Below are positions 1 to 9,098 of a DNA stretch of 64,000 nt, in pieces; positions within the stretch are counted from its first letter, which is position 1; each line of letters begins with the position of its first letter. Source of the DNA: Stieleria sedimenti (lineage in GTDB: Bacteria; Planctomycetota; Planctomycetia; Pirellulales; Pirellulaceae). The DNA lies in the NCBI RefSeq assembly GCF_025060895.1, contig NZ_JANZKV010000042.1:1-64000 (forward strand). Direction: 5' to 3'. Position numbers and translations under genes: made by a program. Below the pieces are notes generated by a model, which worked only from the letters and a program-made list of their open reading frames with translations, was not told where the DNA came from and did not search any database.

Positions 1-162
1 TGTCGCTGCTTTGCAGCGACCGGAAATCGCCTGCAGGCTGGACACCAACAATGCTGAATCCCTCTTTCCTGATGCCCGTGCCCATCATCACGGGCGCACA
101 AGTGTTCCGTCGCCAACATTCGTTTACATCCTTTCGCCCAGTCCACTTTCTGACCCCGCGCC

Positions 163-2367
163 ATGCGTTTGACTCTCTTTCGTCGCAGTCTGATCGCGCT
201 GGGGTTGATTCTCCTCCTCGCACCGCTGGTCGTCGTGGGGGCCGGCCGCAGTTTGGAGGCGATGTTCAACTCGCCGGTCATGTGGATTCCGCCGGACAGC
301 GAAGGCCGACGCCAGTTTTTCCAGTTCGTCAACGACTTCCGCACGCACGACGTCATCCTGGTCTCCTGGCAGGGCTGCACCGTCGACGACCCGCGGTTGG
401 ATCGATTTGCCGACGCGCTGTCGCGCGCCGATGGCGGACACGCCGGTGTCCATCCCGAGGCACTGTTTGATCGAGTCCTGTCCGGCCGCGAGTCGGTCGC
501 GGCACTGCAATCGCCGCCGCTGGAACTGAGCCGCCGGCAAGCGATCGAGCGTCTCCGCGGTTCGTTGATCGGCCCTGGCGATGTGAGTTGCGCGATAGCA
601 GTGTTGACGGCTAACGGGGCGGTCCGCCGCGATTCGGCGATCAACATGATCCGGTCTGTGTTACAAAACGATCTCGAACTCTCCGCCCATCAGTACCACC
701 TGGGTGGAACCCCCGTGATCGGCCAAGCGATCGATGACGCGAGTGTGGATTCGATGCTCTGGCTTTCGCTTCCGTCGACTGCAGTGATCGTTCTACTCTG
801 CTGTCTGTTCCTGCGTTCCTGGCGAATGATCCTGTTGGTTTTGGGTGTCGGGTTCTTTGGCGAACAACTGGCGATCTCGCTGGTCCACTTCACCGGACGC
901 AACATGAACGCGGTGTTCGTGGTGATGTCGCCACTGGTGTTTGTTCTTTCGGCATCGACCGGCATTCATCTGTGCAACTACTACCGCGACGAAGTCAACG
1001 CGCGCGGTATCGCCGGCGCGGCAGAACGGATGTTGGAGATCGGCTGGAAACCGTGTCTGCTGTCGGCGACGACAACGGCCGCAGGACTGCTGTCCCTGTT
1101 GGTCAGCGAGATCTCGGCGGTCCGGCAATTCGCGTTGATTTCGGCAGGGTGTGTTTTATTGACCACGCTGCTGATGTTGCTGACGCTTCCCGGCGTGCTG
1201 CAACGTTGGCCCCAGACGAGGCGGGACCGGTCAGGCTGGACGGCAACGTCGTTGGCCGGGTTGGCATCCGTCGTGGTCCGGCACCGCTCACCGATTGCCG
1301 TCGCCGGCCTCTCAATCATGACGCTCGCGGCGCTCGGGCTGACTCGACTGCGGACCACCGTCGACGTGTTCGATCTGCTGACGGCCGACCATCCGGTCAT
1401 CCAAGATCACCGCTGGTTGGAATCCGAGGTTGTGCCGTTGATCCCGGTGGAGACGGTGGTCCGATTTGAGGCCACGTCGTCGTTGACGTTGTTCGACCGA
1501 CTGCGGCTGATCCGCGAGATCCACTCCTCCGCGGCCAGGCAACCGCCGGCTCGCGGCGCGACGTCGGCGCTGACGTTTTTGCCATCGTTGCCGACATCCA
1601 ATAGCTTGCGCGCTTCGATCCGGCGGAGCGTGATCGCGAAACGGTTCCAACGTGATCGCGTCCGGTTGGCGGATTTGGGTTACTTGCGTGAAACAGCGGA
1701 CGCACAGCTCTGGCGGATCACCACGCGTGTGCCTGCATTTGAACACGTCGACGCGTCGACATATCTGCTCGAATTGATTGCCGCGCATGAAGCGGTCATC
1801 GATCGAGGCTCGGTCGACCGCCAGGATGTCGCAGTGACGGTCACGGGCGTGATGCCGGTGATCGAGAGCGCTCAACAGATGTTGCTCAAGGACTTGATCG
1901 GCAGCTTTTTTACGGCGATGCTGGTCATCGGCGCGGTCATCATCGTCGCGCTTGGTAGCCTGCGTCTCGGTCTGGTCGCCATGATTCCCAACGTGTTCCC
2001 GATCTGCGTGCTGTTCGGCCTGATGGGATGGCTGGACCAACCATTGGATATTGGGGTGATGATGACGGCCAGCGTCGCATTGGGAATCGCGGTCGACGAC
2101 ACCGTCCATTTCCTGCTTTATTGCCGTCGCGAAACGTCCAGCGGCACTCCGCCGGCAGATGCGGTCGCCAAAACGATCAAGCACTGCGGCAGCGCGATCA
2201 CGCAAACCACGATCGTTTGTGGATTGGGAATGCTCGTGTTCGCACTCAGCGACTTTGAACCGACCCGTCGATTCGCCTGGATGATGTTCTTGCTACTGAC
2301 CGCAGCCCTGGTCGCCGACCTGATGTTGTTGCCGGCACTGCTGTGCAGCCGTCACGTGAAAACCTAG
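163..2367 (+). CDS. MMPL/RND-family exporter-like membrane protein
   Basis: This 734-residue protein has the layout of an MMPL or hydrophobe-exporter RND protein. An N-terminal membrane anchor (residues about 8-27) is followed by a periplasmic domain, a block of about five hydrophobic helices (about 195-350), a second soluble domain, and a second helix block (about 575-730) that ends the protein. Each helix block contains a sterol-sensing-like segment, for example the stretch around STGIHLCNYY in the first and VALGIAVDDTVHFLLYCRR in the second. The conserved Asp pair in the latter (VDD) is typical of proton-coupled RND proteins. The likely role is inner-membrane export of lipids or hydrophobic compounds, but the substrate cannot be told. 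No partner gene is adjacent. The ATG at 163 directly precedes a typical anchor. It belongs to the chromosomal flank, not the inserted element. Confidence 0.8.
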   Translation: MRLTLFRRSLIALGLILLLAPLVVVGAGRSLEAMFNSPVMWIPPDSEGRRQFFQFVNDFRTHDVILVSWQGCTVDDPRLDRFADALSRADGGHAGVHPEALFDRVLSGRESVAALQSPPLELSRRQAIERLRGSLIGPGDVSCAIAVLTANGAVRRDSAINMIRSVLQNDLELSAHQYHLGGTPVIGQAIDDASVDSMLWLSLPSTAVIVLLCCLFLRSWRMILLVLGVGFFGEQLAISLVHFTGRNMNAVFVVMSPLVFVLSASTGIHLCNYYRDEVNARGIAGAAERMLEIGWKPCLLSATTTAAGLLSLLVSEISAVRQFALISAGCVLLTTLLMLLTLPGVLQRWPQTRRDRSGWTATSLAGLASVVVRHRSPIAVAGLSIMTLAALGLTRLRTTVDVFDLLTADHPVIQDHRWLESEVVPLIPVETVVRFEATSSLTLFDRLRLIREIHSSAARQPPARGATSALTFLPSLPTSNSLRASIRRSVIAKRFQRDRVRLADLGYLRETADAQLWRITTRVPAFEHVDASTYLLELIAAHEAVIDRGSVDRQDVAVTVTGVMPVIESAQQMLLKDLIGSFFTAMLVIGAVIIVALGSLRLGLVAMIPNVFPICVLFGLMGWLDQPLDIGVMMTASVALGIAVDDTVHFLLYCRRETSSGTPPADAVAKTIKHCGSAITQTTIVCGLGMLVFALSDFEPTRRFAWMMFLLLTAALVADLMLLPALLCSRHVKT

Positions 2368-2384
2368 CGTCTTATCAAGGACGA

Positions 2385-2457
2385 AAAGTGGGCTAAGCTT
2401 CCAGCTTGCCGTCTCATTTCACTGGTCAAACGCAAGCTGGAAGCTTACGCCACTTTA
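2385..2457. repeat. Long intergenic hairpin after the exporter gene
   Basis: Perfect 15-base arms AAGCTTCCAGCTTGC (2395-2409) and GCAAGCTGGAAGCTT (2432-2446) enclose a 22-base loop. The stem continues imperfectly outward to AAAGTGG and CCACTTT. There is no following T-run, so it resembles a dispersed palindromic repeat more than a classical terminator, though it could still end transcription of the upstream gene. The rest of 2368-2580 shows no gene. Confidence 0.75.
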
Positions 2458-2580
2458 ACCATTCTGTCGTTCCGCCATCGAAAACCCTTTCTCAACAAGC
2501 ACCATTGACCACCGCGCGAACACCGTCTCCAGGCCGGCACGGTCGTTGCCCCAACGCCGCCGGGCGTCTACCGTTGCGTC

Positions 2581-5500
2581 ATGCGATACGTCGAACTCCA
2601 CTGCAAAAGCAATTTTTCGTTCCTCTGCGGGGCTTCGCATCCAGACGAACTCGTCACGCGGGCGGCCGAGCTCGGGTATGACGCCCTCGCGCTGACCGAT
2701 TCCGAAACCCTCGCCGGTGTGGTGCGTGGATTCGGCGCCGCGCGGGACCTGGATTTCAAGTACATTGTCGGTGCCGAAGTTCACCCGATCGATGCGCCGT
2801 CCATGGTCCTCTGGCCGACCGATCGGGCCGCTTATGGACGCCTCTGCCAACTGCTTTCACGCGGTCGTCTGCGGTGCGAGAAAGGGCAATGCGAGTTGAG
2901 CTGGTCCGATATCGTCGAACTCAGCGAAGGCTTGATCGCTGGAGCGTTTTCCTCGGCCAGCGAACTTGCCCGCGGCGACGATTCCGCAGCGGCGGACAAC
3001 GATCCGGGCCAAGCACGCCCCGGGCTGAATCTCGAATTCCTCCGCGGCGATTTTCGACAACAGTTTGGTGATTCGGCCTACTTGCTGTGTTCGCTCCATC
3101 ATGGCGTCGACGACCGCGCGACGATCAAGCAAATGCACACGTTGTCGCTGCAGTCCGGGGTGCCCCTGGTCGCCTCCGGAGACGTGCACTACCACACCGC
3201 CGATCGAATGTTGATGCACGACTGCGTGACCGCCATCCGCAACGGCACGACCATCGACCAAGTGCACGAACAGCGTTTCGCCAACAGCCAGCACCATCTC
3301 CGTCCGCTCGCGGAAATCGCGGAACTATTTCGTGACGTTCCCGAAGCCATCGAACGCACCCTGCAAATCGCCCGGCGGTGCACGTTCAGTTTGGACGAGT
3401 TGCGGTACGAGTATCCGCAAGAGATCGCTCCGCCAGGCATGACGCTTCTGGAGCACCTGAAACGGCTGACCTGGGAAGGTGCCAAACAGCGTTGGCCCGG
3501 CGCGGTGCCCGATCGCGTGATTGAACTTCTCAAGCACGAATTCGAACTGATCGCGGAGTTGCGTTACGAAGCCTATTTCTTGACCGTTTGGGACATGGTT
3601 CGCTTCGCCCGCAGCCGAGATATTTTGTGCCAGGGCCGCGGCAGCGCCGCCAATTCAACCGTTTGTTATTGCCTGGGAATCACCAACGTCGACCCCAGTC
3701 AAACCGACTTGCTGTTCGAGCGATTCATCAGCCGTGAACGCAACGAAGCACCCGACATCGACGTCGACTTTGAACACCAACGGCGCGAGGAGGTGTTGCA
3801 GTATCTGTACGAAAAATACGGCCGGGACCGGGCGGGCATGACGGCCACCGTCACGACCTACCGCAGCAAGAGCGCGATCCGCGAAGTCGGAAAGGCACTC
3901 GGATTGTCGGCCGATCTGATCGATTCGCTGTCCAAGATCGCCGGCAGCTATCGCAGCGACGATGCGTTACCGACCGGCATGGCCGAATGCGGCCTGGATC
4001 CGGAATCCCCGATCGGACAGCGATTCGGCTATCTCGTTCGCACCTTGGTCGGGTTCCCGCGTCACCTCTCCCAGCACGTCGGGGGCATGGTGATGTCGGC
4101 CGGTCGGCTCTGTGAATTGTGTCCGATCGAAAATGCCGCCATGCCGGGGCGAACGGTGATCCAGTGGGACAAGGACGACCTGGATGAATTGGGGATCCTC
4201 AAAGTCGACGTGCTCGCCCTCGGGATGTTGTCCGCGATCCATCGTTGTTTTGACTTGGTGGCCGATCACTATGGCGAGACCTGGTCGCTTTCCACGCTGC
4301 CACACGGTGACAAACCGACCTACGACATGATCTGTCGAGCCGACACGATGGGCGTCTTTCAGATCGAAAGCCGCGCCCAAATGAGCATGCTGCCACGTTT
4401 GCGACCACGTTGTTTCTATGACTTGGTGATCGAAGTCGCGATCGTGCGACCAGGCCCGATTCAAGGCGACATGGTTCACCCGTTCTTGAAAGCCCGCGAC
4501 AATCCCGATGCCGTCGTTTACCCCAACGACGCGATCCGTGATGTTCTCAAACGAACCCTCGGCGTCCCGATCTTTCAAGAACAAGCGATGCGGTTGGCCG
4601 TCGTCGCGGCGGGATTCACCCCCGGCGAGGCCGACCAACTGCGCCGCGCAATGGCCGCGTGGAGGCGCCCCGGCGTGATCGACACGTTCCGGATCAAGTT
4701 GCTCGACGGAATGAAGGCCAACGGTTTGACCGGCAAATTTGCCGAGCAGGTGTTCAACCAGATACGCGGCTTCGGCGAATACGGTTTCCCCGAATCACAT
4801 GCCGCCAGTTTCGCGCTGCTGGTCTATGCCTCGTGCTACTTGAAATGCCACTATCCGGCCGCCTTCTGCTGCGCACTGCTCAACAGCCAGCCGATGGGGT
4901 TTTATGCACCGGCACAGTTGATCCACGATGCCAAGCAGCACGGCGTGCAAGTTCGTTCGGTCGATGTCAACCAAAGCGATTGGGAATCGACACTTGAGCC
5001 CGACCCCAATCGCAGCGGCCCGGCAATCCGCTTGGGGCTGGGCACGGTCCGCGGGTTGCGCGTCGATGCCGCCGAAGCACTCGTCGCGGCGCGTCAGCAA
5101 TCCGGGCCGTTTCGCGACATCGCCGATCTTGCCCGACGCGCCGGGATCGGCCAGGCGGTGATCTCGCTGCTCGCCGATGCCGACGCCTTGTCGAGCATCG
5201 CGGGAGACCGCCGCGCCGCCATCTGGCAATCGCTCGGTCAATCCAACAAGCCCGGCGCCGCGCCGCTGTTGGATGCCGTGGATGACGACGACGAACTGCC
5301 AGAAGACCTGGTTCCGATGTCACCGCTGGAAGAAGTCTACGCGGACTACAACACGACGGGGCTGAGTCTGAAGGCCCATCCGATGTCATTCGCCCGCGAC
5401 GAACTCCAGCGGGTCCGCTGCGTGACCGCCGCACAACTTCCCGAACTTCGCGACGGCCGCCACGTCCGCGTCGCCGGCTTGGTGTTGATGCGGCAGCGGC

Positions 5501-5739
5501 CCAGCACCGCCAAAGGCATCACCTTCGTCACGTTGGAAGACGAGACGGGGTCGATCAACCTGGTGATTTTCCCCCAGGTCTGGCAGCGATTTTTCAAAGT
5601 CGCCAAGACCAGCAATGCCTGGCTCGTCGACGGAAAACTGGAAAACCGCAGCGGCGTCATCCACGTGATCACCGGCCGCATCACCGATCTCTCCTCACAG
5701 GTCAGCGGTCTGCAGCTCCGCACCCGCGATTTCCGCTAA
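2581..5739 (+). CDS. dnaE2: Error-prone DNA polymerase III alpha subunit (DnaE2/ImuC)
   Basis: The 1052-residue protein is a C-family DNA polymerase of the shorter DnaE2 type, used in translesion synthesis and damage-induced mutagenesis. An N-terminal PHP domain begins with VELHCKSNFSFLCGASHP. The catalytic palm carries GRGSAANSTVCYCLGI and PDIDVDF, which hold active-site acidic residues. Later come the fingers and helix-hairpin-helix regions (GFGEYGFPESHAASFALL), and an OB fold near residues 960-1040 (GLVLMRQRPSTAKGITFVTLED). The length fits DnaE2 (about 1050-1100) rather than replicative DnaE (about 1160 or more). In many bacteria it is encoded with imuA and imuB, but neither is next to it here: the upstream gene is an exporter. 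The start at 2581 gives the PHP motif in the expected position. Confidence 0.93.
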   Translation: MRYVELHCKSNFSFLCGASHPDELVTRAAELGYDALALTDSETLAGVVRGFGAARDLDFKYIVGAEVHPIDAPSMVLWPTDRAAYGRLCQLLSRGRLRCEKGQCELSWSDIVELSEGLIAGAFSSASELARGDDSAAADNDPGQARPGLNLEFLRGDFRQQFGDSAYLLCSLHHGVDDRATIKQMHTLSLQSGVPLVASGDVHYHTADRMLMHDCVTAIRNGTTIDQVHEQRFANSQHHLRPLAEIAELFRDVPEAIERTLQIARRCTFSLDELRYEYPQEIAPPGMTLLEHLKRLTWEGAKQRWPGAVPDRVIELLKHEFELIAELRYEAYFLTVWDMVRFARSRDILCQGRGSAANSTVCYCLGITNVDPSQTDLLFERFISRERNEAPDIDVDFEHQRREEVLQYLYEKYGRDRAGMTATVTTYRSKSAIREVGKALGLSADLIDSLSKIAGSYRSDDALPTGMAECGLDPESPIGQRFGYLVRTLVGFPRHLSQHVGGMVMSAGRLCELCPIENAAMPGRTVIQWDKDDLDELGILKVDVLALGMLSAIHRCFDLVADHYGETWSLSTLPHGDKPTYDMICRADTMGVFQIESRAQMSMLPRLRPRCFYDLVIEVAIVRPGPIQGDMVHPFLKARDNPDAVVYPNDAIRDVLKRTLGVPIFQEQAMRLAVVAAGFTPGEADQLRRAMAAWRRPGVIDTFRIKLLDGMKANGLTGKFAEQVFNQIRGFGEYGFPESHAASFALLVYASCYLKCHYPAAFCCALLNSQPMGFYAPAQLIHDAKQHGVQVRSVDVNQSDWESTLEPDPNRSGPAIRLGLGTVRGLRVDAAEALVAARQQSGPFRDIADLARRAGIGQAVISLLADADALSSIAGDRRAAIWQSLGQSNKPGAAPLLDAVDDDDELPEDLVPMSPLEEVYADYNTTGLSLKAHPMSFARDELQRVRCVTAAQLPELRDGRHVRVAGLVLMRQRPSTAKGITFVTLEDETGSINLVIFPQVWQRFFKVAKTSNAWLVDGKLENRSGVIHVITGRITDLSSQVSGLQLRTRDFR

Positions 5740-5767
5740 GCTTCGCCGCACGACTCGCCGGCGTTCA

Positions 5768-6559
5768 CTACAACACCGACTCGGCAACGATCCGGTCACG
5801 GTACGGCAAACACGTTTCGATGTACCACTCCGCCGTGCCTCGATCCTTGTGGATCATGTACTCCAGCACAATCCGAAGCTTGTACGCTTTCTCCGTGTGG
5901 TCGGTCGCCAACACCACTTCCGCCTTCTGGCGACCATAATGGCTAAAGACACGCACCGGCCGCCACAGCACCCATTCTTGATCGACAGGATACTTGACCA
6001 GATCGGTGACCGTGGAGCTGTCCTCGTCTCCCGGAGGCGAAACCTCTTCGCCACGCTCCCGGGCTTCCTTCATTTTACGCTCCATCTTTAACCGCTCCAG
6101 CTCGTAGGTTTCTTCCAGCGGCATCGTCTTCAAGTAACGATTGACGTAACTCTTCTGAAGCTCCTTGGCGTAGATCTCGTTTCCGCTGCTGGCCACCCGC
6201 ACGAACTGGCGTGCAAAGTATTCGGCCTGGCCGCCCAACGTGTTACGCTTGAGCGAGTAGCGACCGACACCCCAGGTGCCAAACAGCACGGCCAACACGA
6301 TCGCGATCCGCGCCGCTGTCGTGCCAACCGGCAAGGACTGCGAATCGCTTTTCCGCAGCGCGAACATGCCGAACAACACCGCTGCGATCGCAAACCCGAC
6401 CATCGGTAGTGCCACGATCGTGAACCCGCTCAACAGCGACAACAACAGCGCGACGAAGCCGGAGATTCTCAGCGGAGCATCATCAACATCGGCTTCATAG
6501 CCCGCCTCGCTGCTCATCACAGCACCGAGGGTACGCGGTGGAGTCGTTTCGGTCGTCAT
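5768..6559 (-). CDS. Membrane protein of unknown function (DUF4190-like start)
   Basis: The 263-residue product starts at ATG 6559 rather than at the longer upstream ATG, because the extra N-terminal stretch is Pro/Arg-rich and lies over intergenic repeat sequence. Residues about 28-95 form two to three hydrophobic helices with the pattern LSLLSGFTIVALPMVGFAIAA, like small DUF4190-type membrane domains. The remaining 170 residues are soluble and charged, with a highly charged segment ERLKMERKMKEARERGEE. It is convergent with dnaE2 and probably monocistronic. No function is recognised. It is part of the chromosomal flank. Confidence 0.7.
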   Translation of the reverse strand: MTTETTPPRTLGAVMSSEAGYEADVDDAPLRISGFVALLLSLLSGFTIVALPMVGFAIAAVLFGMFALRKSDSQSLPVGTTAARIAIVLAVLFGTWGVGRYSLKRNTLGGQAEYFARQFVRVASSGNEIYAKELQKSYVNRYLKTMPLEETYELERLKMERKMKEARERGEEVSPPGDEDSSTVTDLVKYPVDQEWVLWRPVRVFSHYGRQKAEVVLATDHTEKAYKLRIVLEYMIHKDRGTAEWYIETCLPYRDRIVAESVL

Positions 6560-6608
6560 CGGGATGAAAAGATCAATGCGGTGGGGAAATTCGGCAAGAC
6601 CCGGAGGC

Positions 6609-6731
6609 CGGCCGGCCTGTTGATGGAAGCCCGCATGCGTCAGCAAGGGGCAGCACGTCGCCCCTCGATTTCGCATTCGGGCGAACACGCTCGCGCTGAT
6701 TGGGGCGGATCGATTGAATCAACGGGCCGGC
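6609..6731. repeat. Palindromic repeat element, intergenic copy
   Basis: A sequence of about 120 bp is bounded by inverted ends GGCCGGCCTGTTGAT (left) and ATCAACGGGCCGGC (right). Its internal sequence (gaagcccgcatgcgt.agcaagg) closely matches the element inserted in lpxB at 7195-7312. The two copies therefore belong to one repeat family. The rest of 6560-6936 holds no recognisable gene. Confidence 0.75.
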
Positions 6732-6936
6732 TGGCCTGGCCGGACGGACAGTCACAGTCGAAACAGTACGGTTTCCAGCGGCAACCGGTTTGCCCACAAC
6801 ACCCAATTATTCGCAAAAAAAGGCCGGCCACCACCGTGGGATAGGCTGCCAGCCTGTCAAAACGGAAGCAAAGAGATCCGTGGGTACGCCTGGCTATCGG
6901 TGGGGGGATCCGATGCGGTGATACCGGAGAAAACGA

Positions 6937-8280
6937 CTACGCCACCCGCTTCGGCAATTCAGCCATACTGTCCTGCGGCAACAGTTCCAGAATCTTCGCC
7001 GCGGCGCGGTCGCTCGCCCCCGGCTTGGCGTACCGATCCTGTAATTCTGCCAACTGCCGATGTTTTGTTGCCAGATAATCGGCGTCGTTCAACATGCGGC
7101 CGACCGTCGCCACTAAAAAATCCCTCGCCTTGGCAGGGTGGCCGACCGAGACGATTTCGGGGAAGACGCGTTCGTTACTGCTTCCCGGGGCCGAGCGGCC
7201 TGTTGATGTAAGCCCGCACGCGTGAGCAAGGGACCACGCGCCGCCCCTCGCTGGCGTGTCCGGCTGACAGGATCGCGTTGAATTCGGAGGATCGACTAAA
7301 TCAACAGGCCGCGAGTCTTCCGGCATCAAATTCGGTAGTGTCATGCTGTCGACTTTGACGACGCATTTCCCAAAGGCGTACAGGAATCGGCCGACGCGAT
7401 AGATCACTGCGGCGGGGGTTTGGCGGGCCATCAACTCCAAACTGACCGAACCGCTGACCATCATCGCGCACGCGGCATGTTCGACGACCTCGCTGGTCGC
7501 TCCCAGATAAAAATCGATCGGCAGCGGCTTGCCCGATTGATCCGCGGCGGCCTTCGCGGTCGCCTGGCAAAACTCGAAATGCTTTTCTCGATACGCGGCG
7601 ACGGCAAACCTTGCCTGCGGGTTGGCCGCCGACAACTCGGCGATCGCATCAAGCATCACCGGCCAATTCCGATGGACTTCATGAGTCCGCGAGCCCGGCA
7701 GCACTGCCACGGTTTGCGATTCCGTCGCCGCCGACCGCAGGGTTTGCAGCAGCGCGGTGTCCAGGGTTGATTCGCTGACGGCGTCGAAAAACGGGTGGCC
7801 GACGTAGCTGGTGGGGATCCCGTGGCCGGTGAAAAACTGTTCCTCGATCGGCAGCACGGCCAACACGTGATCGACCGTCGCCTTCATCTTTTTAACCCGC
7901 CAGGCGCCCCAGGCCCACAATTGTGGGGGACAGAAATAAATCACCGGGATGCCGTACTTCTTTGCCCGCTTGGCGATGTGCCAGTTGAACCCAGGGAAAT
8001 CCACCAACACGACCGCGTCCACGTCTCCGGCGGCGAAAATCGCCTCGGCTTGATCGGCGAACCGGAAGAATTCCCGCAGCTTGGGCAGGACCTCCAGAAT
8101 CCCGACGACGGCGTGTTCGGTCAGGTCCAAGTCCACGGTGCAACCGGCCCGACGCATCTCCTGGCCACCAAAACCACGCACGTGCAGTTCCGGTTCACGG
8201 GACTTCAGCGACTGAATCAACCGAGCCGCATGCTGATCACCACTGGGCTCACCGACCGAAAAGAAGATTGTCTTATTCAT
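6937..8280 (-). CDS. lpxB: Lipid-A-disaccharide synthase, with a repeat-derived insertion
   Basis: The protein (447 residues) is a GT19 family glycosyltransferase that joins UDP-2,3-diacylglucosamine and lipid X to form lipid A disaccharide at the inner membrane. Family motifs are clear: FSVGEPSGDQHAARL at the N-terminus, GFGGQEMRRAGC, VDFPGFNWHIAKRAKKYGIP, YFCPPQLWAWGAWR, VAVLPGSRTHEV and SGSVSLELMARQTPAAVIYR. Between MTLPNLM and FPEIVSVG, where bacterial LpxB normally has only a short loop, sits a segment of about 45 residues (SRPVDLVDPPNS to APGSSNERV). It is encoded by the palindromic repeat at 7195-7312, and the reading frame stays open through it. The gene is therefore probably functional with an extra surface loop, although loss of function is possible. 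The presence of lpxB implies a lipid A-containing outer membrane. Confidence 0.9.
   Translation of the reverse strand: MNKTIFFSVGEPSGDQHAARLIQSLKSREPELHVRGFGGQEMRRAGCTVDLDLTEHAVVGILEVLPKLREFFRFADQAEAIFAAGDVDAVVLVDFPGFNWHIAKRAKKYGIPVIYFCPPQLWAWGAWRVKKMKATVDHVLAVLPIEEQFFTGHGIPTSYVGHPFFDAVSESTLDTALLQTLRSAATESQTVAVLPGSRTHEVHRNWPVMLDAIAELSAANPQARFAVAAYREKHFEFCQATAKAAADQSGKPLPIDFYLGATSEVVEHAACAMMVSGSVSLELMARQTPAAVIYRVGRFLYAFGKCVVKVDSMTLPNLMPEDSRPVDLVDPPNSTRSCQPDTPARGGAWSLAHACGLTSTGRSAPGSSNERVFPEIVSVGHPAKARDFLVATVGRMLNDADYLATKHRQLAELQDRYAKPGASDRAAAKILELLPQDSMAELPKRVA
7195..7312. repeat. Palindromic repeat element inside lpxB
   Basis: The inverted ends GCGGCCTGTTGAT (7195-7207) and ATCAACAGGCCGC (7300-7312, with one local mismatch) flank about 90 bases whose core (taagcccgcacgcgtgagcaagg) matches the intergenic copy at 6609-6731. 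The insert is translated in frame as part of LpxB. It behaves like the coding-region palindromic elements known from Rickettsia, but the sequence is different. Confidence 0.78.
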
Positions 8281-8422
8281 TCACCCCAGATAGTCCAAAT
8301 CACCCCACCACGTCAACAGAACCCGCGCCGGCCACCGCCCGGATTCAAACCCGACGCAGGGCTGACGCACCAATGTCCAGGCAACTGTCCCCGCACAGCG
8401 CAGGTTGTGCCCTCTCCGACGC

Positions 8423-8520
8423 CACCCTCCCTGGCAGGGAGGGTGCCAGCGCAGCGAGGGGTGTACACATCAAGTCAAGAAGTCACCCTCCCGTGTGCGG
8501 GAGGGTCGAGCGTAGCGAGG
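8423..8520. repeat. Two copies of a GC-rich hairpin repeat
   Basis: Two hairpins with the same plan occur in the 490-bp gap upstream of the tRNA: CACCCTCC-ctggca-GGGAGGGTG (8423-8445) and CACCCTCCC-gtgtgc-GGGAGGGT (8484-8506). Each is followed by an AGCG(C/T)AGCGAGGGG tail. This is a dispersed intergenic repeat type. Apart from these, 8281-8772 shows nothing recognisable. Confidence 0.7.
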
Positions 8521-8772
8521 GGAGGGTTTTCGCAGCCCTTCGGGGCAACGCTGTGATGCATTTCGGCGAATCGGGGCCTGATCGGGTGGCTGATTTAATT
8601 GGAAAGGCCGTCAAAACCGGATAGAAACCGAACCTGCCAACGATTTTGGGAGTCTCAGGCAAGAGATCTTGTCAGTGAAAAGTCGAGAAACTAAACTTCG
8701 CGACCCACCGGGAGAAAAGGCCCGGCGGTCCCGGCCGATCGCCCACCAAGGCACCCCGGCCGGACACACCAA

Positions 8773-8845
8773 TCCCCTGTAGCTCAGTTGGTAGAGCAGG
8801 CGGCTGTTAACCGCCTTGTCGCAGGTTCGAGTCCTGCCGGGGGAG
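8773..8845 (+). tRNA. tRNA-Asn (anticodon GTT)
   Basis: A full cloverleaf can be drawn. The acceptor TCCCCTG pairs with CGGGGGA (one T-G pair). The D-arm is AGCTCAGTTGGTAGAGC. The anticodon stem GGCGG/CCGCC carries loop CTGTTAA, giving anticodon GTT. The T-arm is GCAGG-TTCGAGT-CCTGC and the discriminator base is G. The 3' CCA is not encoded. It lies about 250 bp before a tyrosine recombinase and is the probable integration target. The gene remains intact, as expected when the element restores the 3' end. Confidence 0.95.
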
Positions 8846-8889
8846 CTATTGCTACGAGTAAACCACTCGCGGCAAACTCCAAAACAGCA

Positions 8890-8925
8890 AAGGACTTAGA
8901 GCAATTCGCTCCGAGTCCTTTTTTT
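8890..8925 (+). terminator. Rho-independent terminator after tRNA-Asn
   Basis: The arms AAGGACTTAGAGC (8890-8902) and GCTCCGAGTCCTT (8908-8920) form a 13-bp stem with a five-base loop. It ends in a run of seven T residues (8919-8925, overlapping the end of the right arm). Confidence 0.88.
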
Positions 8926-9098
8926 GTGTCTTTTTCCAATCAGTGACATTTCAGTGACATCGTTGCAAACGCGTTGCATCGATGTTGCCTTGTTCCGCTC
9001 CTGATTGCCGCCCCGTTGGATACCCGTTGGAACGTCGTCGATAGTCGGCTTGCTGGGACCGCTTGTACCTTGAATTCAACGTACCCGAGGAACCCGAA

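Noticed and set aside
1312-2205. Long minus-strand frame opposite the exporter gene
   Set aside because: It is Arg/His/Gln-rich with no motif and is an antisense shadow of a GC-rich gene.
3967-4638. Minus-strand frame within dnaE2
   Set aside because: It lies antisense to the conserved polymerase core and has no recognisable motif.
8821-8845. Second att copy (tRNA-Asn 3' end) marking the right end of the element
   Set aside because: I looked for the T-arm and acceptor sequence elsewhere in the window and did not find it. The right end is probably outside or diverged.
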